Positions 10,001 to 20,924 of a stretch of 64,000 bases of DNA are shown here, piece by piece. Below the pieces are notes generated by a model. That model saw only the letters and a list, made by a program, of their open reading frames with translations, did not search any database and was not told the DNA's origin. Origin of the DNA: Tilletia caries (lineage: Eukaryota > Basidiomycota > Exobasidiomycetes > Tilletiales > Tilletiaceae). Where the stretch lies: contig JALUTQ010000003.1 in NCBI GenBank assembly GCA_032718865.1, forward strand, positions 1,456,001 through 1,520,000, read 5' to 3'. The number at the start of each line of letters is the position of its first letter. Position 1 is the first letter of the stretch. The translations under genes were made by a program, and so were the position numbers.

Positions 10001-11444
10001 CTACGGAGGTGCTCCCCACGCAAGCGGCCAAGCGAGGAGCAGGTCTCCGACGACAGGGAGAGCGGTGCTGGTCGAAGTCCACTGCAGGTCGCTCATGGTT
10101 TGGACCATAACTTGTTGCATTCCCTGTAGGCTTCCTTCGTCCTCCTGGATGAGTTTGAGTGGTTGGATTCTGGTTTTTACGGTTGACAGGACGTCCATCG
10201 CATGCTCCTCACGCAGACGCTGAATCTCGGACAGAATGAAAGGTCGACTCTTTCCGGTGTCGCTGCTCTGAAGGAGGAGGACCTCGGCGATGTGTATTAT
10301 AGCCGCTCTGTGCAATGCCGGTTCGCTAGGTTCGAGATCCTCCAGTCGCAGTTGTCTCCTGTCTGCGGATCGGAGCGCCTCGCAGTCCGCCACAGAAAGG
10401 TCGGAACTGACAAACTCGGGACCCAGAGTGACTATGGTTCGCATAGTGAATGAATGCATGGTTGCAGACTGATGAACTCGCGGCTCCGCCGGGCGAGAGT
10501 ATATGTTGATGTTGTCCATTAAAAATGTCGAGATGTCTTCACTGTTGCGGACGGCAGCAGAGGCATCTTGAATCGCACGCGTTGAAACCGACGCCAGAGC
10601 TCGATATGCGCTCCGCTGCGATATAGCAAAGCCGAACCTGTTCAAAAAGTTGAACACAAGTGTCGGGGCGCTGGCGACGGAGCAAAACATGCCGTTGATG
10701 CTCTGGAAATAATTGCATTTCCGATTGTGATTGAATAGCATCGCTGAGACGACGAGCATGGTAGTCTGTGGACTTGGAATAGCAGTGTCAATGGGTCAGA
10801 GTTCTGATTTAAATGAAGCCTTGATTCGGCCTCTGATAACACATGGCACATACCCTTTCATTCGCTTCCAGGCACCCAGACGACTCCCTCGTTGCGCCCA
10901 GGTCTTCTTCGTCCCTCGCTACATCGCCGTCGGAATCGCTGTCTGTCTCCTGGCCTTCGCTTTGCGTGCTCCGAGTCTCGTTGGCATCACGCATGGATTT
11001 GCTGGGGAGTAAACTGTTGACGAACATCGTTAAGTTAGGAATGCGTTGCTTATAAAAATTGAGCAGAGTCTTCCATTGCGACGAGGTCGAGCTGTGTGAT
11101 CCGAGGGAAGATGCCGGTCGCCGTAGGAACGGCTCCGTCCTAGCGCTGAGTAGATCGACCTTTAGGATGTCGGCAGCATATTTGAGGATCGCATCGTCGA
11201 ATTGCGCCTGAGCTCCTGCACAGGCACGACCTTTAATCTGACTGACGAGAGAATTTAGTAACAGAGCAGGTCCATAATCAGCACCTTCCTTTCCTGCCAC
11301 CCAAGGCCCCACCCTGCTGTTGGCCGCATCAGTCCGACTGCATAACATGATGCCCAAAAATTGTTGCAAAGATACCTGCTGTTCCGACATTGCCGCAAAA
11401 ACGGCATCCCCTCGACGGCATGCGGCGTCGGTGATCATCGTCAC
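10001..11444 (-). pseudogene. DUF6589-type gene fragment, truncated
   Basis: Two exons join in phase: 11444-10854 (acceptor TTTCAG before 11444, donor GTATGT at 10853) and 10765-10001. The encoded part contains KCNYFQSINGMFC, GFAISQRSAYRAL, FLMDNINIYSR and ALPVVGD. This layout (small early cysteine region, DN motif, then PvxGD) fits DUF6589 proteins, a family that is multi-copy in many basidiomycetes and often found with transposons. A stop at 10001 falls straight after the PVVGD segment, where the family normally continues for several hundred residues, so the gene looks truncated. An upstream exon must exist before 11444 but could not be placed. No function is known for the family. Confidence 0.55.
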
Positions 11445-12277
11445 CTGAAAGAGATTGAAATTGACGATTATGTCCTGTATGTTTGAAAGCAAGAAGTCCA
11501 AGTATCGACAAAGGTGTGAAATGAGAAAAGGAACTGGAGCGCGAAAGGGATGGGACAAGTGACAACTCACGCACGAATGACAAAGGAGCAGAGAGGCAAC
11601 GCAGACGAGCAAGCGGCCAAATGGAGACCGGGAGACCGCACCAAGGTTCGCTGGGACGAGGTATATTGATTCTGTAAATAGATATGAGTGATCAGTCGGA
11701 GCCAGACGACTGTACCGACGGCAAATGAGCAACTCACGACAGAAATCCCCCCTCCAGGTCCAATTGAAATCGATACCGCGCACGCAGAAGATGATCGACG
11801 CTGGACGCAGACAGGCAGCCACAAAGCCCGAACCCGAGAGAGGTGGCTGGAAGAAGACTGTGTGCTGAATTGAAAGCAAAGAATGGACGAAGATGTTAGC
11901 AGTGAGTAGATTGCGCAGAGAGGCAGTCGGCAGAGACAGAGACGCGACGCGGTCGGAAAAGAGCAGGATGGAAGGATCAAGAGTCAGCTGAAGCGCAACA
12001 AGTGATGGAAGGGAAGGGATATCGTACCTTGCTTGGTGCCTTGGGGCCTGGGGGTGTGTCGGACTGCTGAGGCGTTGGTGAAGATGGTCGCAGATCGCAC
12101 CACTCGTGACTCGTGAGTGTGAGTGAGGAGGAGATGTTGAGACCCTGATGACCACCTCTGCCACAACCGATGGGGTTTGGCCAGTGACCGCCTATCGGCG
12201 TCGCCGGGCACGCCGGCGGTCACGTTGTGATTAGAAGAGCGAGCCGTGCGCCTGACGGATCGAACGAAGCCCTCTGG

Positions 12278-12309
12278 ATGAGCAACAGCAGCGGCAGCAT
12301 CGACATCGA

Positions 12310-12396
<87 letters not shown>

Positions 12397-12678
12397 CGGG
12401 ATGGATAGCGCACGCACACACCACAACGGGGGCAGTGCCGCTGTGCAGCATGATCCCCTGCTCGGCGTTGGCAGTGCACCACCACCAGCACCAGACACAT
12501 CGCCCTCGTCACGGCCACCCACTCCCCCAACAAAAGCGGCATTCCAGCAGCCGCTCCCACGCACCAGCACCGCAAACAGGCTCGTCCCCGAACACGCACA
12601 GGCACGCACACAGCCAGGACACCACCCAGCCGCATACTACAACCCAACACCGCCAGCACCACCCCCGTCCTCAGCAGT

Positions 12679-12712
<34 letters not shown>

Positions 12713-15700
12713 CAACACCAACAGCCCCGCCAGTTCTTCGTCCGCGTACGCATCACCTCAGTCGAGCTCCTCCCGCGCGCAGTCGCCTTCCACCTCGACG
12801 CAACCACGAACCTGCCACACTTCCGCGCATCAACCTACCCGCGCATCACACGCTCCTACCGCGAGTTCGTCCTCTACGCCCTCGCACTCACCCTACACAT
12901 ACCCAGCATCATCATCCCAGCCGTGCCCATCCCGCTCCCCACCCTCTCCCACGCCGCTTCAGCAGCTGCCCCAGCCAGCGAACGACCGACGCCGGAGGAA
13001 CGGCATCTGAAGATCAACCTTGCCAGATGGCTTGCTCGCTTGCTTGAGCAGCCCCTCGTACGCGATCATCTCGAGACCCGCGCTTTCATCGAGTCTGACT
13101 ACTCCTACCAGCCCACCCCGCCCAAATCAGCATCGACGGCACACGGTCACAGCTCGAACGCCTCCGCCGCTTCCACATCCGCCGCACGAAAGCGGTGGAA
13201 CTCGGCCGTACATGCCGCAGCGTCCATCACCGGTCTGCCGGACCGCGACTTCCCAGACGGCATCGTACACGCCATCGCATCAGGCGAGGGGAACGGCGCA
13301 GCTGCGTTCTTACTCACCTCTACCGCTACTGCGTCCGCACCACAGATCGACCTCGGCGCTGGTCTCGGACTCCCCTATGGCGTCTTCTCCACGCCCGCCA
13401 ATGGATCCTCGGGGTACGCATCCAACAGCGGCGGCAGCGGCGGCGGAGGAGGAGGAACCTTCAGCGCCTCCCGTCTCAGCAGCTTCCTCAAATTCGGCCA
13501 ATCCTCATCACCCTCTTCACCCTCCACCACCACCACTTCCTCAATCACCTCCGCAAACAGACTGAGCACCTCCCGTAACCTGCACGACGACGACGAAGAT
13601 CTCGTACAAGCGCGCGCAGAGGTTACCAGGCTCGAGATGCATTTTGCGAATGCGGCTATCAAGGCTGATAAAGTCTTTGGGAGCACGTCGGCCTTGGTCG
13701 GGAATCTGCCCAGCTTGGGCGGCGGCCCGGACGGCGTCCTCGCTTCTGCCACGGGGGGCAAAGACGGGTCTTCGGGCGGCGCGGGCGCAGGAGCGGGAGC
13801 GAGGGCAGGTGTATTGCAGGCCACGTACGACCTGGCGAATAAGTTGCACAGCCTTGCGATGGATGAGGAGTCCCGTCCTACCAGCGTGCGCGGCGGTCTC
13901 ACCCGCTCCCTCAAGAGCACCGCCGAGATGCTCCGTCAGAGTCTGAAAGTCGAGGATGCGATCGTGAGTCTTCTTCCACCTCGAACACTCCTGGGATTTA
14001 TCATGCTCATTATTTTTTTTTTTTGGGTAACGTTCATCCCCAGAGCAACGCGTCCACGCACTCCCTCCTCTCCGCACTCTGCTACCAATCCCTCAATGCC
14101 CGCTCCGCAAAATGCGCCCTCCTCCAACGTAACGCCCTCGTCGAAGAGCACAACAACGCCCTCAAGCAGCTCGCCCTCAAAAAACGAGACGTCGACGCCC
14201 TGCGCGCGGGGAGAGGGAACGGCTCGACCTCCCGCATGCGCGCAGATATGCTGCTCGAAGAACTCGACGAGGCCGCTAGGCTGGAACGGTACCTGGCCCA
14301 TGCGCTCTCGTCCCTCAGTGCGACGCTTACGGGGAGTCTGGTGCAGCATTCCAGACATGCGCATACGGATCTGCAGGGGGCGTTGTTGGATCATGCGCGG
14401 TCGCAGTTGGGCCTCAATCGGAGTCTCGTCGGTGGGTTGAAGGCGCTCCGGAGGGAGTTGGGCGCGATCCCGAGTTTGGATGAGGTTTTGGAAAAGGAGA
14501 AGAAGGTCGCGGAGGAGAGGAAGAGGGCGTTCCTTGCTGACGGAGGAGGGGCGAAGAGTCAGGGTCAGGGTACGGTGGATCAGGATCAGAAGGGAGACGG
14601 TGCCGTGTCCGAATCGACGTCTTCCTTACCCACCACCTCCATCCGACCCGCGTCCAACCCAAACCCAAACCCAAACACAAACACAAGCACAAGCACCTCC
14701 TTCCTCCCCGGCACCGCCCGCACCGGCTCCGCCGCCGTCCTCGCCGCCGCGGGCCTAGGTGCCCAAGGAAGCTGGCACCAGCGCTACGCCGTGATGCACA
14801 CCTCGCGCACGCTGGAGGAAGAGAGCACTGCGGAGGCGGAGCGGAAGGGGGCTATGCTTGCTGCGGCGCAGAAGGCGGAGGAGAGGGAGCGGAGGAGGGT
14901 GGAGGAGGAGGAGAGGCGGAGGAGGGGTGGCGGAGGGGTTGTGCCGCCGAGGGGGTGGGAGGATGAGGATGGGCTTGTTGCGGGGCAGGGTCGTGCGAGC
15001 GGTCCGAATTCGAATCTGAATTCGAATGGAGCGTCCCAGGTTCCAGTCCCCATCGCGGCGAACGGGGAGGAAGAAGATGAAGACGACGACGCGCCGCTAG
15101 GCTCCAAGTTCCGTCCCGCACCGGTTCCTGCACCCCTTGCTCCTCCTGCACTGGCGCCGGAGAACCCGTTCCTGAACGCGCCGTCCGGTGGGAATGGGAG
15201 CGGTGTGCTTCCGCCTTCGGAAGCTTTGCATCAGCAGCGGAACAACAACAACAACAGCAGCAGCAGCTTCTTGTACCCGGACTCGCACGGTTCGGCTGGA
15301 GGCTCCACGCCTGGCTGGGGCGGGCCTCCTCCTTCGACGATGGCGACGAACGGGATGCCCAGTCCTGGCTTCGGGTCTGGCCCTTCTCCCTCGGCTGGGT
15401 TTGGCGGGGGTTATGAGCAGCAGCAGCAGCAGCAACAGCCGCCGCTGCAGTTGCCGGCGCAGCAAGACGATTGGGGCTCTGCACCACTTTCGTCGTCGTC
15501 GTCTGGCTTCCTCGGTGGGGCCGCGGCGGGCGTGTTGAACTCGAGTCGGTTTATGGGGGGCAGGGGTGGGGATGGGGTCGAGGCTCGGGGTCTGGAGCAA
15601 GATCACGCACAGGGACAGGGACCTCAGGGACAGGGACAGGGATTCCAGCGCGGTCCGGGATCTTCGTTGAATCAGGGCGGCGGTGGTGGTGGTGCACCAG

Positions 15701-15792
15701 GCGGCGGTGGCGGGGGCGGAGGCGGAGGGCTCTTTGGGCGACCGAGGCTTTCGGCGAGCGATGCTGCGCGCTCGTTGGGAGGGACGTTCTGA
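12278..15792 (+). CDS. VPS17: PX-BAR sorting nexin, VPS17-like
   Basis: Likely subunit of the retromer sorting-nexin dimer, which binds PI3P on endosomes and drives endosome-to-Golgi recycling. Exons are 12278-13963 and 14044-15792; the intron begins GTGAGT and ends CCCCAG, and joins in phase. The protein is about 1,144 aa, much longer than yeast Vps17 (551). I chose the ATG at 12278 because the open frame upstream has no other ATG. A run of 15 SD dipeptides follows. The PX domain (about residues 130-270) has TRSYREFVLY, where the Arg corresponds to the phosphoinositide-binding position. A helical BAR-type region spans the intron (from VQARAEVTRLEMHF to LEKEKKV). The last 350 residues are low-complexity G/Q/P-rich and lack a known domain. 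A Vps5-type paralogue is possible, but the long inserts in the PX domain favour Vps17. Confidence 0.8.
12308..12397 (+). repeat. (GACAGC)15 coding microsatellite
   Basis: Fifteen perfect copies of GACAGC lie near the start of the VPS17-like gene and encode an alternating Asp-Ser tract. Perfect identity suggests recent expansion, so length variation between strains is likely. Confidence 0.9.
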
Positions 15793-16029
15793 AACCCTTT
15801 CTTCTTTTTTTTCCGCTCTTGTATCCAGCCTATGTTCCCTCCAATTTACAGGACCTCCCCCATCCTCCTTCTTCTTCATCGCGCAGGCTGATGCTGATGA
15901 AGGATGCGTCTTACATACGGTATGGAGAGGGAGAGCAAAGGGGACGAAAGGCAGGCGGAACGAAAGGTACATTCTTTTTGATATTTCTCTCTATACGCTC
16001 TTCCCGTAAGTAAGTACGAACCTCCCTTT

Positions 16030-18225
16030 CTACGATCTCCTCTCCCTCCTCCCAACCCTCTCCCCCTCCAGCGCAAGCCCAACACAAACGACAGCACTGA
16101 CCCCCGCCACGCCCGCCTTGAAGATCCACACCGCCTCCGGCACGGGTGTCGGTTTCGCCTGGAGCCCGCGCGAGTAGACGAGGGAGGTGAGGATGGGCAT
16201 GAGCGCTGTTGTTATTGTGATGAGGATCTGGTTGGCTGCGAGGGCGAGGGACTCGGCTGTCGATGTTGATGTTTCGTCGTCCTCGCCTCCTTCTTGCCGC
16301 TCAATGTGGGAGCCCGGCTCGCTGGATGGATCATCATCATCATCATCGGCGACGGCGTGATGTGCCCGGCTGGAGAGTCGTTCGCGCGCGGCGGAGGAGC
16401 CGGAGGCTGCGTTGACGACGAGAGCGGTGCGGACAGAGGACGACCCGGACGCAAGCTGCAGTACAACGATGCCCACAATCAGCGTCCACCAAGCCTTCTT
16501 CCCGCCGTCGTCGCCGCCATCATCTCGTAGACCTCCGTCGTCCTGCTTCCTCTTGTTGCTGTGATCACCCTCGGGGCCGGAGGCCGCGGCGCGGGCGGAG
16601 GCGATGAGGAGGAAGGCGAGGATGGAGAGGAGGTAGGAGAGGATGAGGACGAGCATGTCGAGTCGTGCTTTTGCCCATGTGATCGCTCGCTCGACGTTCT
16701 CGTTCTGCCCGCGGTTCGCAGAACGAAGAAGTGGCGTCCCCTCACTCTCACCCTCACCCTCACCCTCGGCAACGACTTCAGCCTGCCTCGCGCGCCTCTC
16801 CGCCCGTCGGCCGACCAACCCCCTCGCCCAGCCCAACAGGCGCGGAAAGACGAAGGTCAACCAAGCGGCCCGCGTGCCCTGCAGGATCGAAACGAGATAC
16901 CCCTCCTGGAGCTGATCGTAGCCAAAGACGTCGGAGCAGTAGAGGAGGAAGGCGGGCAGGAGGAAGGCCTGGTAGGTTTCTTCTGCGAGGATGAGGAGGG
17001 CGAGGATGGGGAGGCGGAGGTCGTAGAATGATGATGAGGTGGAGGAGTTTTGGTTGGATGGTGGGCTGTTGCGTACGGGGGCGAAGACGGTGAGGGGCCG
17101 GAGGAAGTTGATGAATTGGAACCACTGCCGAATCCTCGCGCGCAGCGTAATCCTAGGCTTCGGTCCTTCATCCGCCCTCTCCTCCCTCACCTCCCCTTCC
17201 TCCTCCTCCCCCACCGACCCGCCCACACTCTCCCTCGCCGCCGGATCAAATCCATCTATAAAAGCAATATGTTCCCGATCCGTCTTTGACTCCGGCACGC
17301 CCAACAGGGCCCATGCGAAGGCGATGCCCACACAGACGACGGCTGCGTAGAAGGGCGCGAAGAAGGCTGCTGTTAGGGAGGCGAGGAGACCGCCGAGGGT
17401 GGAGGAGGGGAAGCCGCCGAGTTGGCCGATGCCGTCGAGGAAGGAGAGGGCGGAGGCGCGGGAGGAGGAGGGGGAGGATGAGGATGTGTGTTCGTCTTCA
17501 TCTTCGTTTTCGTTGTCATCGTTGTGCTCGTCATCGTGGTCGTGATGCTCGTTCTCGTTGTCGTCCTCGTTGGGAACGGTGTCGACTATATAGTTCTGAA
17601 GCGCGATGCGTAACGGTGCGCCCTGTGCAGTCTCAGCCAGGATGGCGCCAATGATGACAAGGACAAGTCCCGGAATCCCACTCTTGCGTCGTTCGGAAGA
17701 GACCGAGGCTTGAGAGAGGGCGACTCCGAATCGGACGACGGTGTATCCGAGGATGAGGAGGATGTGCATGAGGAGCATGAGGGGTTTGCGCCCGAATCTG
17801 CGTGTGAGAGCCGATGCGCGGTCGATGCTTGTGAGAGCGAGGATGGAGGCGAGTGCGGTGACCATGGCTGCGTACGAAGACGTCTTGGACGCGATCTGTG
17901 GGTTGGCGGGGCATGACTTGTCTGGGAAGGGGAGGGAGGGGGTTGGTGGGATGGTGAGCAGGGTGTGTGTGGAAGGAGAAGAGGATGGAGAGGGGGGGAA
18001 GGCGACGCAGAGGACGTAGGTGTATACCTTGAAGAGGGAAGCGAGGGGGAGGCCTGCTGCGAGGTAGGAGATGAACGCCACCAGGCCGACGTGATACGGT
18101 GTTGGGTCCTTGCGTTTGGACCGCCTCCTCTTCTTCCTGCGCTGCGGGGGAGGGCCGCCATCGTCGGGAGCCACAGCCTGAGCCTGAGGCTGAGCTTGAG
18201 GCTGAGGCTGGGCGTGGGGAGACAT
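16030..18225 (-). CDS. Major facilitator superfamily transporter
   Basis: A single-exon gene of 731 aa with an ATG at 18225. Hydrophobic segments form a 10-12 TM pattern: YHVGLVAFISYLAAGLPLA near the start, an MFS loop motif LTRRFGRKPLMLLMHILLI, then TM pairs around 290-330, 400-450, 530-560, 590-620 and 680-725. Acidic and serine-rich loops (for example the DDNENEHHDHDDEH stretch) enlarge it over the usual 450-600 aa. The substrate cannot be inferred. It converges with VPS17, leaving about 240 bp between stop codons, and diverges from the gene starting at 18827. It is likely a plasma-membrane or vacuolar carrier. Confidence 0.7.
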   Translation of the reverse strand: MSPHAQPQPQAQPQAQAVAPDDGGPPPQRRKKRRRSKRKDPTPYHVGLVAFISYLAAGLPLASLFKVYTYVLCVAFPPSPSSSPSTHTLLTIPPTPSLPFPDKSCPANPQIASKTSSYAAMVTALASILALTSIDRASALTRRFGRKPLMLLMHILLILGYTVVRFGVALSQASVSSERRKSGIPGLVLVIIGAILAETAQGAPLRIALQNYIVDTVPNEDDNENEHHDHDDEHNDDNENEDEDEHTSSSSPSSSRASALSFLDGIGQLGGFPSSTLGGLLASLTAAFFAPFYAAVVCVGIAFAWALLGVPESKTDREHIAFIDGFDPAARESVGGSVGEEEEGEVREERADEGPKPRITLRARIRQWFQFINFLRPLTVFAPVRNSPPSNQNSSTSSSFYDLRLPILALLILAEETYQAFLLPAFLLYCSDVFGYDQLQEGYLVSILQGTRAAWLTFVFPRLLGWARGLVGRRAERRARQAEVVAEGEGEGESEGTPLLRSANRGQNENVERAITWAKARLDMLVLILSYLLSILAFLLIASARAAASGPEGDHSNKRKQDDGGLRDDGGDDGGKKAWWTLIVGIVVLQLASGSSSVRTALVVNAASGSSAARERLSSRAHHAVADDDDDDPSSEPGSHIERQEGGEDDETSTSTAESLALAANQILITITTALMPILTSLVYSRGLQAKPTPVPEAVWIFKAGVAGVSAVVCVGLALEGERVGRRERRS

Positions 18226-18711
18226 CAGATCGAGTCTGTGCGGGAGACAGACAGGGAGAGACGATCAGCAGAGATAAGTAAGTAACACAGATTGACGACC
18301 AATTGACTGTCTTCCAGAGGATCGGAAGGAAGGAAGGTCAGCTTGGACCACTACTACAGGCGGTCTTTTGGGAAGGACGGAGAGCAATCAATGCTGTCAC
18401 AGTGCAGATGAGCAGGGACCTCGGGAGCTGGTGAGGAAAATAAGCAGAAGCCGAGTTTGGACCCTGTGAGAGCGAGCAGCGAGCAGCGAGCAGCGAGCAG
18501 CGAGCAGCGAGCGTTGGATGGAAGCAGTCAGGCAGGCAGCGCCGATCTCCGCTCTATCTGGGATCTGGGACCTGGGTCTCACTTCACGTTCTGAGACTCT
18601 GGGCAGATCGGCACGTGAGCTTTGTGGCCTCATTCATTCCATTCCATTCCCAGCCGTCTTCGTCTTCCAGGCTCGACCAAAGATGGGTGAGGAGTGATGG
18701 CCAATAGCGTC

Positions 18712-18714
<3 letters not shown>

Positions 18715-18756
<42 letters not shown>
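18715..18756 (+). repeat. (CAG)14 in 5' leader
   Basis: Fourteen perfect CAG triplets lie 70 bp upstream of the ATG at 18827, in the probable 5' leader of the one-TM protein. They are not in frame with it. Confidence 0.9.
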
Positions 18757-18758
<2 letters not shown>

Positions 18759-18826
18759 CACGAACATCGTCCCAACACCGCAACACACCCATCACCACGA
18801 ACGAATCGACACCCACAGCAGCAACG

Positions 18827-20293
18827 ATGGGCCAACCGGCAACAGCTGCGATCATCGTCGCAGGCATCTTCATCGGTCTCGCCGTCATCTACTTCTCATA
18901 CAGGCTCTACCTCAAGATCTACAACCGCGGCGCACGCAAGCTCGCAGAGCAGCAGCACCAGCACGACGCTCAGCTCGCCCTCTCAACAGGACACCACCAT
19001 CCCAGCACACATCGCCCCATATACACCCCCTTCCACCACCACCACTTCTCATCCACCACCGCAAAGAACCAGGACAGCCTGCTACCACCCCCCGCAACCG
19101 CAGCAGCACCCTCGCCCCTACCCTCCTCCTCCTCCTCCTCCCTCTCCTCGTCACCACTGCACTCCCCCATAGCAGGCTCACCAACAGCACAGCTCCAATA
19201 CGCACTCGCAGCAGCACAGCACCCAGTCGAACCTGCACCCCCACACATCCCATCAGCCTCGACCACAACCACACGCGCATTACAGCGACAGTACGCAGCT
19301 GCACGAAGCAATCCTCCTAGCGGAACACTCACTCCCTCCGCACTCGCCACCCTCTCCACAAACGGCGGTCCACAGGGCACAGCCTCCCTCTATGCTGGAT
19401 CAGAGGGCAACGGATCAGCTGCAGGCGGCGGCGGCGGCGGCGGAGGCGGAGGAGGAGGCAGTAGTCTCGGCATCCACGGCGGCTCCATAGGAACCCGCGG
19501 AATCATCAAGCGCGAATCCTACCTGCCCCACCTCAACCGGGACGCCATGCAGATCATCACCCCGTCCCCGCTCGGCTTCGGCCTCGGCGGGATGGCCACC
19601 GCCACCGATCAGAAGACGCTCGCGTTCTCCAAGGCCAGTGGGATCGGCGATAGCGATAGTCTCATGAGTGATCCCTTGCTCTCCTCGACCATTACCATGC
19701 CGGGCGCGAGTGCTTCTGTGCCTGCTGTCGCTGGCGCTGGGGATGGTCCGGGACCGGGTGGGGAGTGGGAACAGCGGATTCATGCTTATCGCGCAGGCGC
19801 CGCAGCTGCTGGAAGAAGTGGAAGTGCACATGCCCAACAAGGTTCCGTCTCCAGCTTGGGCGGCGGTATCGCCAGTCCGGGTCCATCTACAAACACCCCT
19901 GCGGCTGAATATCTGGCGCAACAACAGCGCCAGCTTCAGCTTACTGGTTCACAACAGCAACAGCAACAGCAGACACCTAGCAAGCCACGGAGGTCGAACG
20001 GACCTGCGCCGTCTGCTTATCGTCCTCCGCCGCCGGGAGCGGTAGCAGCAGCAGCAGCATCGGCCCCGGCCCCGGCACCCGTGAACGCCTCCCCCTCGTC
20101 CTCCTTCCGTGCCTTGCCCCAAGTACCGCCATCAGGAGCAGGAGCAGGAGCAGGAGGACAACGACGACCGTCCTTCGGTCAGGAGCAGACGGAGGAACAG
20201 CGTCGGTTGTCGGCTCTTACCGCTCGTCAGTCGCCCCTGCAGCAGATGAGCTCGGGACAGATGTGGTCGTCCTCTGACTCGGCGGCCAAGTGA
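18827..20293 (+). CDS. Hypothetical single-pass membrane protein, low-complexity tail
   Basis: A 488-aa single-exon protein. A transmembrane helix lies right at the start (IIVAGIFIGLAVIYFSYRLY, residues 9-28), followed by a basic KIYNRGARK stretch that would face the cytosol. The rest is His-, Ser-, Gly-, Ala- and Gln-rich, including a G12 run and Q7 run, with no folded domain that I recognise. One less biased segment, GIIKRESYLPHLNRDAMQII (about 225-245), may be a conserved motif. Such an N-anchored, disordered layout is common among fungal proteins of unknown role. It is divergent from the MFS gene, with a 600-bp gap between starts. Confidence 0.65.
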   Translation: MGQPATAAIIVAGIFIGLAVIYFSYRLYLKIYNRGARKLAEQQHQHDAQLALSTGHHHPSTHRPIYTPFHHHHFSSTTAKNQDSLLPPPATAAAPSPLPSSSSSSLSSSPLHSPIAGSPTAQLQYALAAAQHPVEPAPPHIPSASTTTTRALQRQYAAARSNPPSGTLTPSALATLSTNGGPQGTASLYAGSEGNGSAAGGGGGGGGGGGGSSLGIHGGSIGTRGIIKRESYLPHLNRDAMQIITPSPLGFGLGGMATATDQKTLAFSKASGIGDSDSLMSDPLLSSTITMPGASASVPAVAGAGDGPGPGGEWEQRIHAYRAGAAAAGRSGSAHAQQGSVSSLGGGIASPGPSTNTPAAEYLAQQQRQLQLTGSQQQQQQQTPSKPRRSNGPAPSAYRPPPPGAVAAAAASAPAPAPVNASPSSSFRALPQVPPSGAGAGAGGQRRPSFGQEQTEEQRRLSALTARQSPLQQMSSGQMWSSSDSAAK

Positions 20294-20924
20294 GGCAACA
20301 TACACACACACACACGTACGGATCTCCCGGCCGTTTTGGAGGAGGGAAAGGAAGGAGGAAGGGCGGTATAGATGCGTTATCCCGGATTTCTGATTATTTC
20401 TTGAACCCTGGAGCTATTACTTCTCCCTTTCCCTACACTCTCTCCAATCTCCCCCCCCCCCGTCCTCTTCTATCTCCCTCTCTTTTGCTCCATCTTTCTC
20501 CCCTCTCCCTCTATTTGCCCTGTCTCCCCTCGATGTTCTCTCTCCCTCTCTCTCTCTCTCTCTCGCCACCCTTGCTCCCGCTACAGGACCTTCTCTGCAC
20601 CCACCCACACAGCCCACTCACATCACTCAAGATATATAAGCATCTCCCCAAGTCAGCCTCCTTCCCCAAAAGAAACCAGTAACCTCTCTACCTCACTCTC
20701 ACTACTCTCTAACACACGCCCGCCTTCGGCCCGTAATTTGCTACACATTAGGTTAACATCTTCCTTCAGCATGTCCAATATTCATTCTCAAGCATCGAAG
20801 AACCCTGTGAACCTTCTTCTTCACCCCCTGCCTGCCTCGGAACTCACGCTGAACCTGGTATATCTGATGGGGAGGGATAAGGGATGCCTTGTTGATAATT
20901 ATAAAGTGCATCACCGTAACACAA
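20294..20924. other. Intergenic, convergent 3' ends
   Basis: This lies between the stop codons of the one-TM gene and COX10. It is pyrimidine-rich (TCTCTC and CCCC tracts) with no gene visible. It probably holds both 3' UTRs and polyadenylation sites. Confidence 0.6.

Noticed and set aside
11567..12164. Upstream exon of the DUF6589-type gene
   Set aside because: Open frames exist on the minus strand but have no family-like sequence and no donor that could be matched to the acceptor at 11444 with confidence.
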